Of a stretch of DNA of 64,000 nt, positions 1-11,235 are shown piece by piece (positions within the stretch are counted from its first letter, which is position 1; the number at the start of each line of letters is the position of its first letter). The position numbers and the translations under genes are program-made. This DNA comes from Ricordea florida. Its lineage: Eukaryota > Cnidaria > Anthozoa > Corallimorpharia > Ricordeidae. The stretch spans positions 3,663,701 through 3,727,700 of the forward strand of contig OX453286.1 in the NCBI GenBank assembly GCA_949710005.1, written 5' to 3'. Below the pieces are notes generated by a model. That model saw only the letters and a program-made list of their open reading frames with translations. It ran no database searches and was not told where the DNA came from.

Positions 1-210
1 AGACGCCATTTTGTAAACATGTGCTGCCGCTTTGTCTCACCCCCTTCCCCCACATATGTGAACATAAAACAATTGCACGACTTTGTGGACGAAACCAAAC
101 CTAGCAGGGGAGACAGGGGAGAACCTGTTTAATTCACATTTAATGCAGATTTAATGCATAAATTAATTGTCTAACGGGAATGGAGTGACAAATCCAACCA
201 TTACTATACC

Positions 211-383
211 TCATGGTATGACATACATACCATGAAGTAAAAATGAATGAATAGTAGAGACTCGTATTAAAGTTCTCACAAACAATGCAAACCTCGAGTC
301 ATCCTTTGATTTAGGAGCATCCCAATAGCCCCGCATGGGAGGTCTGTTGTAACTGTCCCTTAACCCTCCACCACCGTTACCAC
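211..383 (-). CDS. VIRMA: VIRMA exon 48, likely terminal exon
   Basis: 173 nt, phase 1 to stop. It reads GNGGGGLRDSYNRPPMRGYW then DAPKSKDDSRF and a less gene-like tail ending MYVIP and TGA at 211-213. Acceptor TCTTAAG. Human VIRMA is longer after this point and ends in an RG-rich tail. A GTTTGC donor after DDSR could therefore lead to a further exon outside the window. Confidence 0.6.
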
Positions 384-427
384 CTTAAGATAAAGAAAGT
401 ACATCAATTGAAAAAGTCAAATCAATT

Positions 428-435
428 GAAAATTG

Positions 436-462
<27 letters not shown>
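428..462. repeat. Poly-A tract
   Basis: About 35 consecutive A, possibly the tail of an old retroposon. A copy of AATTGAAAAAGTCAA flanks it on both sides, which could be a target-site duplication. Confidence 0.6.
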
Positions 463-466
<4 letters not shown>

Positions 467-2644
467 AAAAGTCAACCGTAAGAATAATTAATAACTACTC
501 ACCGAAGGCGAAGTGATTACCTGTGAATATTCACCGAGACCACGTCAAGGTGAACATTCACTGATAATCACTGAGCTTGAGGCGAAAAATTGTTTTAGTA
601 TAAATACACAGGTAATGATTTCGAAAAGAGAAAAGAAAAAGCATTGTACAAAACCAAAAAAAAAAATTATTTCATCAAAAGCGCGCGAAGGTGATTATCG
701 GTTGAGAATCCAAGATAGCGAACCAATAAGAGCGCGCGATTTTGTATAATCACCTGAGTATTTATACCAATTGTTATTACTGCACGTTTGATCCACAGAT
801 GAAGAAGTTAGAGCCACACTGTATAATAATCAAAGTAGGACTATGGTGAACTCGTGGATATGTTTACAAAACAGAGAAAAAAGAAATAATTTAAAAATTA
901 ATGAGGTGTTTTGTCAGAGTTGTGATTGAATGAACTTGAAGATAATTTTAATAATCTATAATCGCAACATAAAAGTGACCAGGGAGCTGAGTAGCTTTTT
1001 GAAATAAACATACAGTGAGTACATGACGCCAATCATTTGACTACACTAGGCATCAGTTATAAGGCAGGTGGCAAGCATACAGTTGTTAAAAAATTTGATA
1101 ACTTAACATAAGGGTACAGGATTAAATGGCACCGAAACCAAATGTAGTTGTGGTATCCTGCTGCTCACTGTCTGTGTGTTCAAAGTAACAGGGTCCTTCT
1201 GAATAAGGTCTGAATTTTGTTGCCATGACATTGTCAATTTTATCATCATTATAGTTTTTGTTGTCTACAAGTCTATTCAATGTACGCAACAGAAATATCC
1301 ACCTTGATTCTGCAGCTGATAATGAACAAAACCATGTAGGATAGCCCAGCTGATGTGATGACCTTAAAATCCTTAAGACTCTCAATCCTTTATCAAGTTG
1401 AATTAGTTTATTTACCGTACCATCTCATTTTAGGTTATCAGTGGTATATATATTCAGGGTTGCACTTAAAAAAAAATCACACTTGCCATCATTAATACAG
1501 CAATACATCTTTGTTTTTATCCTTATAACTTCTTGTTTTTACAATGTAAATATGATGAGTCACACAACAGTAAGCAAAACAGGTAAGCCTATTTTTCCAA
1601 CATGTCTACTTCAACACAATCTAGTTCACTTCAAGGTAAATTCGGAAATCAATAGACAGAAAACGTTTCATTGTAACGGCTTGTGGTGTATTGTATATAA
1701 TATAACGCTTAATACATTTTCTACATGACTTACTCTTTTCGAACCCTGGTTCTCCGTCACGGCATGCGCCTCTATATTTAATGGTAAGCGTTGACATACT
1801 TCTTGACCGTCCCAATACTTTTCCAACTCCATTCCTGTTAGTACTAACATTTAAATCAGTAGAAAAGTCCTCCATGCGATGTTTCTTATCCAGGTTGGCC
1901 GCAGAAGTTCTTCGGTTTCACATCATGGATTCGTCAATTTATTCTGTTTTCAGTAGTGGTTTCGTTCAATAACGAGTACTCATTTCGCTCATATAAGTTC
2001 TCATTCAAGTGCTAATTTCGCTCTATGAGTTCTCATCAAAGCTTACTATATTAGCAAGAGATTTTCTCATCTTCAGATCACTTTCGAGCCAACTGAAATT
2101 CATATACTGCTTGTAATCTTGGGGGCGGTCGATGGCGGTCGATGTCGGAAAAGCGAATAGTTATCATCTGTTCACGTTTAGCGCCTGGCCGAGTAAAAGG
2201 CTCATGAAATTCAGTCTCCAAGTTGGTCATTGTCCTAACTGGAAACATTTAAACTCCTTTTGATTTTAGTAAGACCGCTAATGAGGCCCTGTTAGTGAGG
2301 TTGTTTATGTCGCGCGTCTGAGTTTCAAACCTTTTCACGTCGCAATTTCGGAAGGTCGAAGGTCGCTGTCGTAATTTCCCGTGAGCGGCTCGTCGTTCGT
2401 CGCCACTTCAGGTCCTTTATGTCGCCGTTTCAAGGCCACGTCGCTTGTCGAAATTTACCCCTAACAGGGCCTCGCTAATCGTCCTCTTAAGCTACAAAAT
2501 CATTACAAACTCTGGCAACGGTACGATACACTTTCAGCGTGAACTTTCATCAACAGACTTCCGTGACTTCGGTCACGACAATTGTCGTCTTCATATCGGT
2601 GCCCCCGAGTTCTATCCGACTAATTACGAAGTGTGTCTACACTG

Positions 2645-2702
2645 GAGTGAGTGAGTGAGTGAGTGAGCGAGTGAGTGAGTGAGTGAGTGAGTGAGCGAGT
2701 GA
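2645..2702. repeat. (GTGA)n microsatellite
   Basis: About 14 GTGA units with two GCGA interruptions. Confidence 0.9.
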
Positions 2703-2764
2703 CAATTTGCATATCGGAGTCCCCACAAAAACTCGCAAATACGCTTCGCGTATCCACGAGTTAA

Positions 2765-3295
2765 AAACGAACAGTACCACAGTACAGTACTGTTCAGTAG
2801 CTTTCCAAAGAATGGTCACAATGCATGGTTTGATCCACAGAGAAAAAGCGTTTAATCACCATAATTTAAAAACTTTTAATTAGTAAAACAACAGTACTAC
2901 AAGACAGTTCATAAGCATAAGGGTACCAACCACTGAAATATTTTCACAGAAAAGCTGTCTCAAGACGTGCGTTGTAAGTGAGTTAATTTTCATGATCTAT
3001 AAAGTAAACTCTTAATTGCCTATTCAGTGTACCTGCGGTACCTTAAGAGACTAAAAGTTTCTCGCGCGTCGCCACACTGTATAGTAAAAACGAACAGTAC
3101 CACAGTACAGTACTGTTCAGTAGCTTTTCAAAGAATGGTCACACTGCATGGTTTTATCCATAGATGAAAAAGTTAGTCCTACACTGTATAGTAATACAAA
3201 CAGTACCACAGTACAGTACTGTTCAGTAGTTTTGTAAAGAATGGTCACACTGCAGCATGGTTTGATAAACAGATGAAAACGTTAGTACCACTATA
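2765..3295 (+). repeat. Interspersed ~115-bp repeat family, partial copies
   Basis: Units contain CAGTACTGTTCAGTAG, AAAGAATGGTCACACTGCAT, GATCCACAGATGAAAAAG and CACACTGTATAGTAAAAC. Copies lie at 2765-2850 and 3085-3295, and in at least six other introns. No coding potential. The family was not identified. Confidence 0.8.
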
Positions 3296-3327
3296 CATTA
3301 TTAAAGGAATAAGAAAAGACAGTTTAC

Positions 3328-3365
3328 CTCTATAAGGCTGAGGGGTCTGTGAGCTCCATTCAGGC
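3328..3365 (-). CDS. VIRMA: VIRMA exon 47
   Basis: 38 nt, phase 2 to 1, reads PEWSSQTPQPYRG, like human SSWSAQNTPRGNY. Acceptor TTTTCAG, donor GTAAAC. Confidence 0.8.
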
Positions 3366-3488
3366 CTGAAAACGGAAAAGCAACAAATCGTTTTGACGTG
3401 CGTATTTTTTAGATTAACTCAAAAAGCCAAACGACAAACGATTGTTGCGGCTCAATAAAAAGCCACGCTGTGTGACTATAAACCTTAC

Positions 3489-3597
3489 CCTCTCTGAAAT
3501 CCCCTCTGTCCTGGAAAAGCCCCCATCGGTTGTTGTCGGGGGCTTCCCCAGTCGGGTCCTATCCCACGGAGTCCGCCGGGATTCTCCATACCAAGCC
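3489..3597 (-). CDS. VIRMA: VIRMA exon 46 (Gly/Arg/Gln-rich)
   Basis: 109 nt, phase 1 to 2, contains GLGMENPGGLRGIGPDWGSP and QQPMGAFPGQRGFQRG. Acceptor CCTTCAG, donor GTAAGG. The donor after GG was chosen because it gives the best next exon. Confidence 0.8.
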
Positions 3598-3910
3598 CTG
3601 AAGGGAGAAAGTATGATATGATCGCATGCAATACCTTGAATCCATGTCCTGATGGCGTTCATTTGAACTTTTTTTTCAGTTTTACAAGAACTCTTCTCAA
3701 GTTCAACCTTTAACAGCATGAGTAATAATCATATATTTTCTCCCTACCAAATCAGTGCAAAAGCAATTATGAGACTACTGAGAATATAGGAAACGATCGC
3801 ATAGACGTCTGAAAATAATTTAGGATATTGATATACTGAGCTCAAGGTGTAGGAGGTTAACCTCGGATCAGCTGCAGGTCATTAGCGGCTCATTCAGAAC
3901 AACGTAGTAC

Positions 3911-4007
3911 CTTTCCGAAGGGGTCCCCCTGGCAAAGCTCCCCAACGACCCTGGTTTCCCATGAACCCACTGGGACCATGGTCCATGGACCTTCCTGGAG
4001 GAGGTCC
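3911..4007 (-). CDS. VIRMA: VIRMA exon 45 (Gly/Pro-rich)
   Basis: 97 nt, phase 0 to 1, reads GPPPGRSMDHGPSGFMGNQG then RWGALPGGPLRK. Low-complexity Gly/Arg/Pro tail; acceptor ATTTAG, donor GTACTA. Confidence 0.8.
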
Positions 4008-4134
4008 CTAAATAGAAAAACACGGCACACATTTATGAATTAGTTGTTTTTTTTCACAGCAAGTAAAACTGATAAGAACTGTGGGCACAGGCTGAAGGGT
4101 AACCCTGTGAAGGGCTAATAATGATTATGAATTT

Positions 4135-4320
4135 GTATAGCACTCTTTTTCATATGGATATGTTCAAAGGCGCTTTACATCAATTCTCCTACTGATCAAT
4201 TAATTACAATCAAACTTTATCAAAGGTCGACCACAACACTGGGGTCTACGTCCTCTACTCTTTTCGACCAGTGTTGTGGGATTTTAAACGTTCCACAAGA
4301 ACAGTGCTGTGAGACGGCGC
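4135..4320. repeat. Probable dispersed repeat between exons 44 and 45
   Basis: Contains a short inverted pair around CACAACACTGG/CCAGTGTTGTG (about 4231-4278). No coding potential seen. Confidence 0.4.
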
Positions 4321-4424
4321 CGACAGTTTTTCGTCCTTACCCGAGAAGACTACAATGCTTAACCATTTCCAGATTCATAACAAAGGCAGCACATTCTCCT
4401 CAGTTATTTTAAGACCTTAATTGT

Positions 4425-4520
4425 TGCTCTGGCTGAGCTTTGAACTCACGACCTCCCACTTGGCAGGCCAGCGCTCTACCAACTGAGCTAACCTGGCTGG
4501 TGTCCCACCTAGGGGGCAAT
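4425..4520 (-). repeat. tRNA-derived SINE head or tRNA-like sequence
   Basis: On the minus strand it has an A-box-like TTAGCTCAGTTGGTAGAGC and a B-box-like GGTCGTGAGTTCAAAGC. The anticodon arm does not pair well in my reading, so a SINE or pseudo-tRNA is more likely than a working tRNA. A GC-rich hairpin-like tail follows (4545-4600). Confidence 0.6.
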
Positions 4521-4855
4521 GACAATACTCCCAGGTGGCTCTTGCTTAAGAAACCGGGAAAAGCTCGGGCCACGTGGGTCTCATGGCCCGAGCGCATCTT
4601 TACCTTATTTAAAAAATTCTCCACAAAAACAAAAGCTTCAATCGGGGTTATCAAAATAAGCCGGCAACCGGCGCATTTCACCGGCTATTCCGAATACTGC
4701 GCCGGCTACTCCGACTGCTAGGTTTGTTCAGAGCATGGTATTGCGGAAAATCATACCCATCCTGAACGATGCGCATGAATTACGGCAGCCGCCTACTTTA
4801 TAGACAGAAACTGCTTCTCAGAAACCTGCTGACAACCCTGAGGCTTCAAACTCAC

Positions 4856-5058
4856 CTTGGATCCAGATCTTCTTACTGGCGGTGGTGAATCGTGAGTCCC
4901 AGCGTGTTCCATTGCCATGAAGTCGTCCACGTGCATCGAGGGTGGACGGCTCGTGTTTTGCTTACGTGATCGAAATACGTCGTTCATGCGAGGATTGCCT
5001 CTCCCTCGACCCATGCCTCTCATCCCGCGGCCACCGCCACGTACCGGTATAGAAGGAC
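4856..5058 (-). CDS. VIRMA: VIRMA exon 44 (Arg/Gly region and invariant block)
   Basis: 203 nt, phase 1 to 0. GGGRGMRGMGRGRG is followed by DVFRSRKQNTSRPPSMHVDD, the most conserved block of the protein (human RQRKQNTSRPPSMHVDDF is nearly identical). Acceptor GTCCCAG, donor GTGAG. This exon identified the gene. Confidence 0.98.
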
Positions 5059-5337
5059 CTGGGACCAAAAGCAAAAACCAAGGAACAAACCATCAAGATA
5101 AAAAAAAACAAAAGTTTCAAGTTAACGGAATCTGTAATGAATGGACATAAAAAAATTACGCTACACAACAACAATACTGCATGAGGGGCGCTTTCCATTC
5201 AACCCAAAATTCCGGTATTTCTGTTGTACATCAAATGGAACGGACCATTTTGGTTTGGTCCGACCGAAATATTCGGGACCAGCTGTGAAGGTGGTCCACT
5301 TTGACCGGTCGGAATTTTTATTAAATGGAAAGAGCCC

Positions 5338-5870
5338 GAGCTCACACTCAACAATGATGGGCTCCTCTGCAGTGGCTAACACGAAATGCCACAAAGGAAA
5401 CCATGGTGACATTTACGCTACACGACAACAATACCGCAGTGAGATGAGCTCACACTCAACATTGATGGGCTCCTCTGCAGTGACCAACACGAAATAAAAC
5501 AGAGGAAACCACGAAGACATTTACGCTACACGGCACCAATACCGCAGTGAGATGAGCTCACACTCAACATTGATGGGCTCCTCTGCAGTGACCAACACGA
5601 AATAAAACAGAGGAAACCACGAAGACATTTACGCTACACGGCACCAATACCGCAGTGAGATGAGCTCACACTCAACATTGATGGGCTCCTCTGCAGTGAC
5701 CAACACGAAATAAAACAGAGGAAACCATGAAGACATTAACGCTACACGACAACAATACCGCAGTGAGATGAGCTCACACTTAACATTGATGGGCTCCTCT
5801 GCAGTGACCAACACGAAATAAAACAGAGGAAACCATGAAGACATTAACGCTACACGGCAACAATACACAA
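5338..5870. repeat. 108-bp tandem repeat, about five units
   Basis: The start of the unit (GAGCTCACACTCAACA) recurs at 5338, 5446, 5554, 5662 and 5770, exactly 108 bp apart. It lies in the intron between exons 43 and 44. Because 108 is a multiple of three, a frame stays open across the array, but the unit is not VIRMA coding sequence. Confidence 0.92.
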
Positions 5871-5951
5871 TATCTCTGTAAAGTAGAAACCCGTGGGGCA
5901 AAATTCGTTGGTTTAATCAAACTGCAAACTTGTTTCAAACTTGCTACAAAC

Positions 5952-6016
5952 CTGTTTTGGCTTTCTTGGGATCTTTCCTCTGACCAGATATTAGTGGATC
6001 AAATTTTCTCTTCGTC
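5952..6016 (-). CDS. VIRMA: VIRMA exon 43
   Basis: 65 nt, phase 2 to 1, reads TKRKFDPLISGQRKDPKKAK then TG, a basic segment corresponding to the human KGFKLGKHKHE...EPAKR stretch. Acceptor CTCCAG, donor GTTTG. Phase fits both neighbours. Confidence 0.8.
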
Positions 6017-6134
6017 CTGGAGAATAACGACGCCAAGAATGTTTTCACCAGCAATAAAGAAAGTAAGAAGATATTAATGATGAACGACTCATTTTCAGTA
6101 TAGAAAAAAAGGGCACGTGAAAAGCGCAAAATAC

Positions 6135-6256
6135 CTGGCGCCTTTCTTTCGTGTTGGTGAGCCTGGGGGGGAGGGAACCAGGCCCTTTTCCAGCTCGGCC
6201 TTGAGGTCAAAGTCCGGGCAGAACTTTTCTCTCAAGGAGTCGAGTTCAATTTTGAT
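6135..6256 (-). CDS. VIRMA: VIRMA exon 42
   Basis: 122 nt, phase 0 to 2, contains IKIELDSLREKFCPDFDLKA and ELEKGLVPSPPGSPTRKK; human VKVDLIELSEKCCSDFDLHS and ELERSFLSEPSSPGRTK. Acceptor TTTTCAG, donor GTATTT. Confidence 0.95.
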
Positions 6257-6599
6257 CTGAAAATAGAAAAGCAGACTCTAGATGCAATGTTACTGTGAAC
6301 GCAAAATTAGGGTATAACGAAATCACGTTAATTCGCTGTCTCCTTGCCATTGCAAAAATAAAGAAAGTCTATTCATGCCAACTTGAGGCTTCACTGGGCT
6401 TCCTGTGCGCATCTATGATTTGTAACAATTAAGATCGAGCTACACAAAAACGTCGGAGAGGTATTTTCAGCACTGTCACGGGCAAACTCAGAAACAGCAA
6501 GTCCGAGTTCTCTCAACAGAAGTCGAACCTTTAATCGCCCGAATTTAGCACAAAAAATTATTAGATTTTGTGTTCTGTTTATGGGTGACTAAATAAACT

Positions 6600-6710
6600 A
6601 AATTAATTATCACCCAACTAGTGGACTAATGCAAATGCCGCAATCTGACTGGCTACGCTACTACGCTTTCTTTCGTTTTATTTTATAACTATTTCTTCAG
6701 CTGGCATTTG

Positions 6711-6746
<36 letters not shown>

Positions 6747-6760
6747 AGTTATACTAAAAT

Positions 6761-6806
<46 letters not shown>

Positions 6807-6865
6807 CCTGCGCCTCATGGGTTATTGACCCGTAGCCCGCAAGGGCTACGGGTGTAATTGTTAAT
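6600..6865. repeat. Dispersed ~280-bp repeat with inner palindrome
   Basis: Starts near CACCCAACTAGTGGACTAA and ends near GGGCTACGGGTGTAATTG. A second copy lies at about 50087-50385. The CCCTCAAGGGCCACGG...GCCCGCAAGGGCTACGG part can fold back. Confidence 0.85.
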
Positions 6866-6928
6866 TAAACATAATTACTGAGGAATATAAACCCCAAACG
6901 CAAAAAGCCTATTCCAGTCTGAGCTTAC

Positions 6929-7092
6929 CAGATCCACTTCCGGATCAATATCCTCAGGAGGAGGGGTAGAATACCACAGGGTCGGACTGACCCTCCCATC
7001 CTCAACCTCACCAGATACAAAGGTCAGTCGCTTACCAAACAGCGCTTGAAGAGGCAGGGGGGCTGGTAGCTGGGGTTCCGTGACTTCCTCAG
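6929..7092 (-). CDS. VIRMA: VIRMA exon 41
   Basis: 164 nt, phase 1 to 0, contains LPLQALFGKRLTFVSGEVED and LWYSTPPPEDIDPEVDL; human SLQNLFNNRTAYVLADVMDD and MWFTPFQAEEIDTDLDL. Acceptor TTAACAG, donor GTAAG. Confidence 0.94.
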
Positions 7093-7332
7093 CTGTTAAC
7101 AGGGACAAAAAGAAATTTGTAGCTGAAAGCGTAGACCCGTTTCTCGAAGGTAGCGAAAATTTTCTGGGCCCGGAAGTCCAAGTCGGAGTCTACCGAACGT
7201 GTCTGTAGTTCGTAACGTAAAAACCAGCGTAACATGCAATTTAACCTAAAATTGTAAAGTTTGACCTTAAAAAAACAACAAAATTGGAATTCTTGTCTGC
7301 AGAAGCTACATCCCTAGCCTGCGAAAACAGCC

Positions 7333-7436
7333 GGTAGGTACGTGGTGTAAGCATCATATAGTGGTTCCCCGTTAGTGAATATATGGCATACATTGCTCTC
7401 CATAGCCATACACGATGCTTACACCACGTACCTACC
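7333..7436. mobile_element. hAT-like MITE, 104 bp
   Basis: Terminal inverted repeats start GGTAGGTACGTGGTGTAAGC. It is flanked by a perfect 8-bp duplication AAACAGCC (7325-7332 and 7437-7444), typical of hAT transposition. The second copy at 49482-49585 is in the opposite orientation. Confidence 0.88.
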
Positions 7437-7439
7437 AAA

Positions 7440-7600
7440 CAGCCGCCTGTCACCGCTCACCGCAAAGGTAAGAAGCGCGAGAGAGCGTCTGCGATTCGCT
7501 GCCAGATTTACGTCATCAGGAAGGAATTTCTTGCGGCGAATCGCAGACGCTCCCTCTCGCTTCCTGCCATTGCGGGGAGCGATAAGTGGCGGCTGTAATC
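7440..7600. repeat. Inverted repeat around GAGAGCGTCTGCGATTCG
   Basis: Arms near 7480-7503 and 7536-7562 (GCGAGAGAGCGTCTGCGATTC / GAATCGCAGACGCTCCCTCTCGC) can pair. A MITE or foldback repeat is the likely origin. Confidence 0.6.
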
Positions 7601-7783
7601 GCAGACAACTAAATCCCCGATAAGAGTTCTCTGCTGACTATTCCAACAAGTTGAAGTGGAAAGCTCCACAGTATACAGAGACAGAACACACAAAAGGAAA
7701 ATGAAAATATTTCATTTAGGAGTTTTTTCCACTGGAAATTGGAAAAATAGTGTAGAGTGATACAAATTGTGCTAGTCTCTCAC

Positions 7784-7883
7784 CAGGCTCTTTGCCGCTG
7801 TCATCGTCTTTACCCAGCATACCCTTCAAGGCTCTAACAGCATCCAAGAGAGGCTCCAGAGTTTCGTCCTCTTTGCAGCTCTC
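7784..7883 (-). CDS. VIRMA: VIRMA exon 40
   Basis: 100 nt, phase 0 to 1, contains CKEDETLEPLLDAVRALKGM then LGKDDDSG; human SKDDDNLDSLLDSVVGLKQM. Acceptor TTATCAG, donor GTGAG. Confidence 0.93.
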
Positions 7884-7924
7884 CTGATAATATAAACGGA
7901 AACAATTCCATGAAATGCTAATGA

Positions 7925-8165
7925 ACAGTACTGTGCTGTGGTACTGTTTGTTTCACTATACAGTATGGTTCTAACGTTTTCATCTGCGGATCAAACCATA
8001 CAGTGTGACCATTCTTTGGAAAGCTAATGAACATTATCGTACTGTGCTATTGTTCGTTTCACTACACAATGTGGCTCTAACTTTTTCATCTGTAGTGTGA
8101 CCATTTCATGAAAAACTACTGAACAGTATCGTGCTGTAGTCTTGTTTGTACCATACAGTGTTTCA
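7925..8165 (-). repeat. Interspersed ~115-bp repeat family, reverse copies
   Basis: Same family as 2765-3295, inverted; about two units between exons 39 and 40. Confidence 0.8.
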
Positions 8166-8183
8166 TATGCAGAGATTACTCAC

Positions 8184-8421
8184 CTCTAGACGTTTTTCTA
8201 ACGTCGTCAGGGGTCCGTCATCTGCCGTGCTGTTGAATTTCAGGAACGTTCTCATCTGGACCGCACTGATGCTGATCTCAGCTGTCCGCTTTAGCTGCTC
8301 ACCGTCGATGGCGTCTACCTGATCTGAAGGCACCTCGGCTGCATCCTCCGGTAGCAACATCTGCAGCAGCTCTATGGTAGTGGACAAGGTAGACAGGTTG
8401 TCTGGCCCCGGGATACCATTC
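8184..8421 (-). CDS. VIRMA: VIRMA exon 39
   Basis: 238 nt, phase 2 to 0. Contains LSTTIELLQMLLPEDAAE, EISISAVQMRTFLKF and LTTLEKRLE, matching human SSFLEFMRQILNSD, MSINAAELKQLLQS and FLELEKLVLE. Acceptor TATGCAG, donor GTGAGT. Confidence 0.92.
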
Positions 8422-8635
8422 CTGCATAAACAAGGATAAGGAAACTATTTCACAAAATCTAAAAAATAAAAACAAGTACTTGTCACCTATCTACATGTGA
8501 TTATAAAATCGTTGTTCTCCACACCACATCCTCTACAGCAGATAATGATGACGCGATTTTAACCTCAGCACGGTATGGCTTGCGTAATGGAAAACGCAAA
8601 ATTAAAATCACTTAAGTCCTAAGAGTAGTACTTAC

Positions 8636-8698
8636 TCAAAAGATGAAGACAGCCTTTTTAGAAGTCGGTAAAATACTTCACTGTTATTCTCCAAAGCA
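8636..8698 (-). CDS. VIRMA: VIRMA exon 38
   Basis: 63 nt, phase 2 to 2, reads ALENNSEVFYRLLKRLSSSF; human RKNSSALHSLLKRVVSTFS. Acceptor TTTTTCAG, donor GTAAG. Confidence 0.92.
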
Positions 8699-10102
8699 CT
8701 GAAAAAAAAATATTCTTCAAATCACTGGAAAGAAGACATTTGTTACAACGCAAGTCAACACACCTTATATGCCTAGGGGACAGAGTGGGAAACGTGTTTT
8801 ATCAGCGTTCATAAATGTGCGCAGATACAGGAGACGACGTCTAAACGCACAAAGCCGGGAAGTACTTTCTAAGGTAATAATATACACGCAAAAAAATTTC
8901 AACGCGCCGATTGGATAAAAGCAAGTGGATGAATGTAAGTATCTGGGCAACTGTGCACCTACCCCTCCCCTGAGCCGGCAAGTTCTAATACGTTAAGAGA
9001 TTAGCGATAATGTTGAGTTAGGGGAGGGGTAGGTGAACAGTGATTGACACGAGCAAGTCAATTAATCCAAAACAGTGAAGAACGTTGAAGTTGAGTGCAG
9101 AAATTTGATATTACAATTTTTGCATGAATATTGTTGATGATTCCTAGTGCGATGATGTATAAGCCAGCACTAGTAAATTTTTCAAAGACAAATTTCTTCA
9201 GTCTTTGAAATATTGACTTGTGCGTATTTATTCCAAATTGCACTCAAAACCATTTGATTACCTATGCAAACTGGTTCTTTATCGGTGGGAAATTGAAACA
9301 CAAGAAATGGATTTGTTATATAGCTGGCGTTTATCCCGCTACAGCGCTCCCATTCGTTGGCTACTTCATGGTCACATGACATATAAAAATGAAACAGTTT
9401 ACCGCAAAATGCCATAAGCAGGCAACAATGCGAAAACTATGATGTCAAACAGAAAACAGTTTACTGTTACCCGCGTAATAATGGCCGCTGTTGCACGTGA
9501 TCAGAGCGTGCATTTGAAGGTGGCCTGATGTTGTCGCTAGAATCTCAAAACGTTTTTCAAAATTTGTTTTGCTAAATAACAAATGACTCAAAGACTGGTT
9601 CCTCGGGGAACAGTGAATTCTGTTTCCCAAGAAGCCCCTTGTTTCCCGAGACGACGAGCACCTCTAGGTTTTTGAGTGCTTAGAAAACCTCCCAAGTACG
9701 TTCATAACTCCTTGGTTGCACAGCTGCCGCGTTTACCAATTCTTTTGTAACATAAGACTTCACTTGACGTCAGCATGCAACCCATGGACAAATGGATCGC
9801 GCGTATTAGCCAATCATAGCACGCGCTTCCCCAAAGCTATGTTACAAAGGAATTTTGGAGCTGCGTTAGTGGTGGGCAATAGCACCGTGTAGATGAATAA
9901 GATGTATGAGAAACGTTTTTCAATGCTGTGTGGATTAATACTAACTTATGAGATTTTTTTGATACCTTATGAGATTTTGCTCAATATTCCTTCCGTTTTC
10001 TGCGTTGCCCTGATGAAGTGTAAGCGCGCAGATGGTCATGTTCTGGACCTGCATGTTGGAGTTGTTTCATTTGGAGCATAATTGCAAGACTTGTATACTT
10101 AC
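8699..10102. other. Intron 37, no gene
   Basis: Holds an inverted pair CACCTACCCCTCCCCT / AGGGGAGGGGTAGGTG (8955-8971 and 9019-9034) and otherwise unremarkable AT-rich sequence. Short ORFs here have no recognisable features. Confidence 0.6.
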
Positions 10103-10263
10103 ATTTTCTGATGATAAACTCCGTAATTGTGCTCAGTTAATGTTAGCAAAGTCCTGAGAGCCAGTAGGATGGTAGCAAAGGACTGTTTCTCTGATCCCAC
10201 GTGCTCAAGTAACGCTGCACATATTACCTCAAGCATCTCCTTATCGGGGAGAGTGTTCGCCAA
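10103..10263 (-). CDS. VIRMA: VIRMA exon 37
   Basis: 161 nt, phase 0 to 2, contains LANTLPDKEMLEVICAALLE and LLALRTLLTLTEHNYGVYHQ; human LSNSLPNKELMTSICDCLLA and VRTMMFLAEHDYGLFHLK. Acceptor CTGTAG, donor GTAAG. Confidence 0.95.
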
Positions 10264-10468
10264 CTACAGAGTAAAAAAAACACGCTAGTTAACAATACTA
10301 AGTTTTGGACCTGACATCAAGCAACAATGCAACCACGCCCTTGCACACGCTTGGTTTATTACTCACACAGAATCATGGGATATACCACACCACAGGTCCG
10401 CAAAGCACGCTGGTTTCACCAACACACTACAGGTCACACCACCAAACAAGGTGGCGTGACACACTTAC

Positions 10469-10540
10469 CTGCTGGTCAGTGAAAGGAGTTTCAAACGGCA
10501 TCAAGCTGACAGTCGGGTCGCACAACGACTGGATGATTGA
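10469..10540 (-). CDS. VIRMA: VIRMA exon 36
   Basis: 72 nt, 24 codons, reads SIIQSLCDPTVSLMPFETPF then TDQQ; human TSILQSLCDQDIALILP. Acceptor ATGTAG, donor GTAAG. Confidence 0.92.
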
Positions 10541-10599
10541 CTACATGAAAAAAATAATAATAATAGTAAAACACATCAATGCCGTTCTTAGATTTCAAG

Positions 10600-11235
10600 G
10601 GTACAGTTCAGTACTGTTCAGTTGCTTGCAGAAGAATGGTCACACTTCATGGTGTGATCCACACTGTACGGTAAAACAAATAGTACCACAGTACGGTACT
10701 GCTCAGTAGCTTTCCAAATGGTCACACTGCTTGGTTTGATAGACAGATGAAAAACGTAGAACCACACTGTACAGTAAAACAAACAGTACCACAGTACAGT
10801 ACTGTTCAGTAGATTTACAATGAATGGTAATACTGCAAAGCATAGAGGTGAGTAATCTGTGCATGTGAAATACTGTATGGTACAAACAATAGTACTGTTC
10901 AGTAGGTCACACTACATGGTTTGACCCACAGATGAAAAAGTTAGAACCACACTGTATAGTGAAACAAACAGTAGCACAGTACAGTACTGTTCAGTAGTTT
11001 TACAAAGAATGGTCCAACTACATGGTTTGACCCACAGATGAAAAAGTTAGAACCACACTGTATAGTGAAACGAACAGTAGCACAGTACAATAATGTTCAA
11101 TAGTTTTCCAAAGAATGGTCACACCGCATGGTTTGATCCACAGATGAAAAAGCTAAAACCACAGTGAGTAGTAAAACAAACAGTGCCACAGTACAGTACT
11201 GTTCAGTAGCTTTCCTTAGAATGGTAACATTGAAT
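10600..11235 (+). repeat. Interspersed ~115-bp repeat family, about six units
   Basis: Longest run of the family in the window, partly tandem, in the intron between exons 35 and 36. The units vary in length and sequence. Confidence 0.85.

Larger units (their letters stand above)
384..3327. other. Intron 47, repeats only
   Basis: No coding exon was recognised. It holds an A run (428-462), a GTGA-type microsatellite (2645-2702) and ~115-bp family repeats (2765-2850, 3085-3295). The stretch 1100-2600 has no recognised content. Confidence 0.7.

Noticed and set aside
4425-4520. Functional tRNA gene
   Set aside because: A and B boxes are present but the anticodon and acceptor stems do not fold convincingly, and SINE-like sequence follows.
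8163-8387. HUWE1 or another HEAT-repeat ligase as identity of the host gene
   Set aside because: Considered first because of the helical repeats; the RKQNTSRPPSMHVDDF block and the order of all exons fit VIRMA instead.
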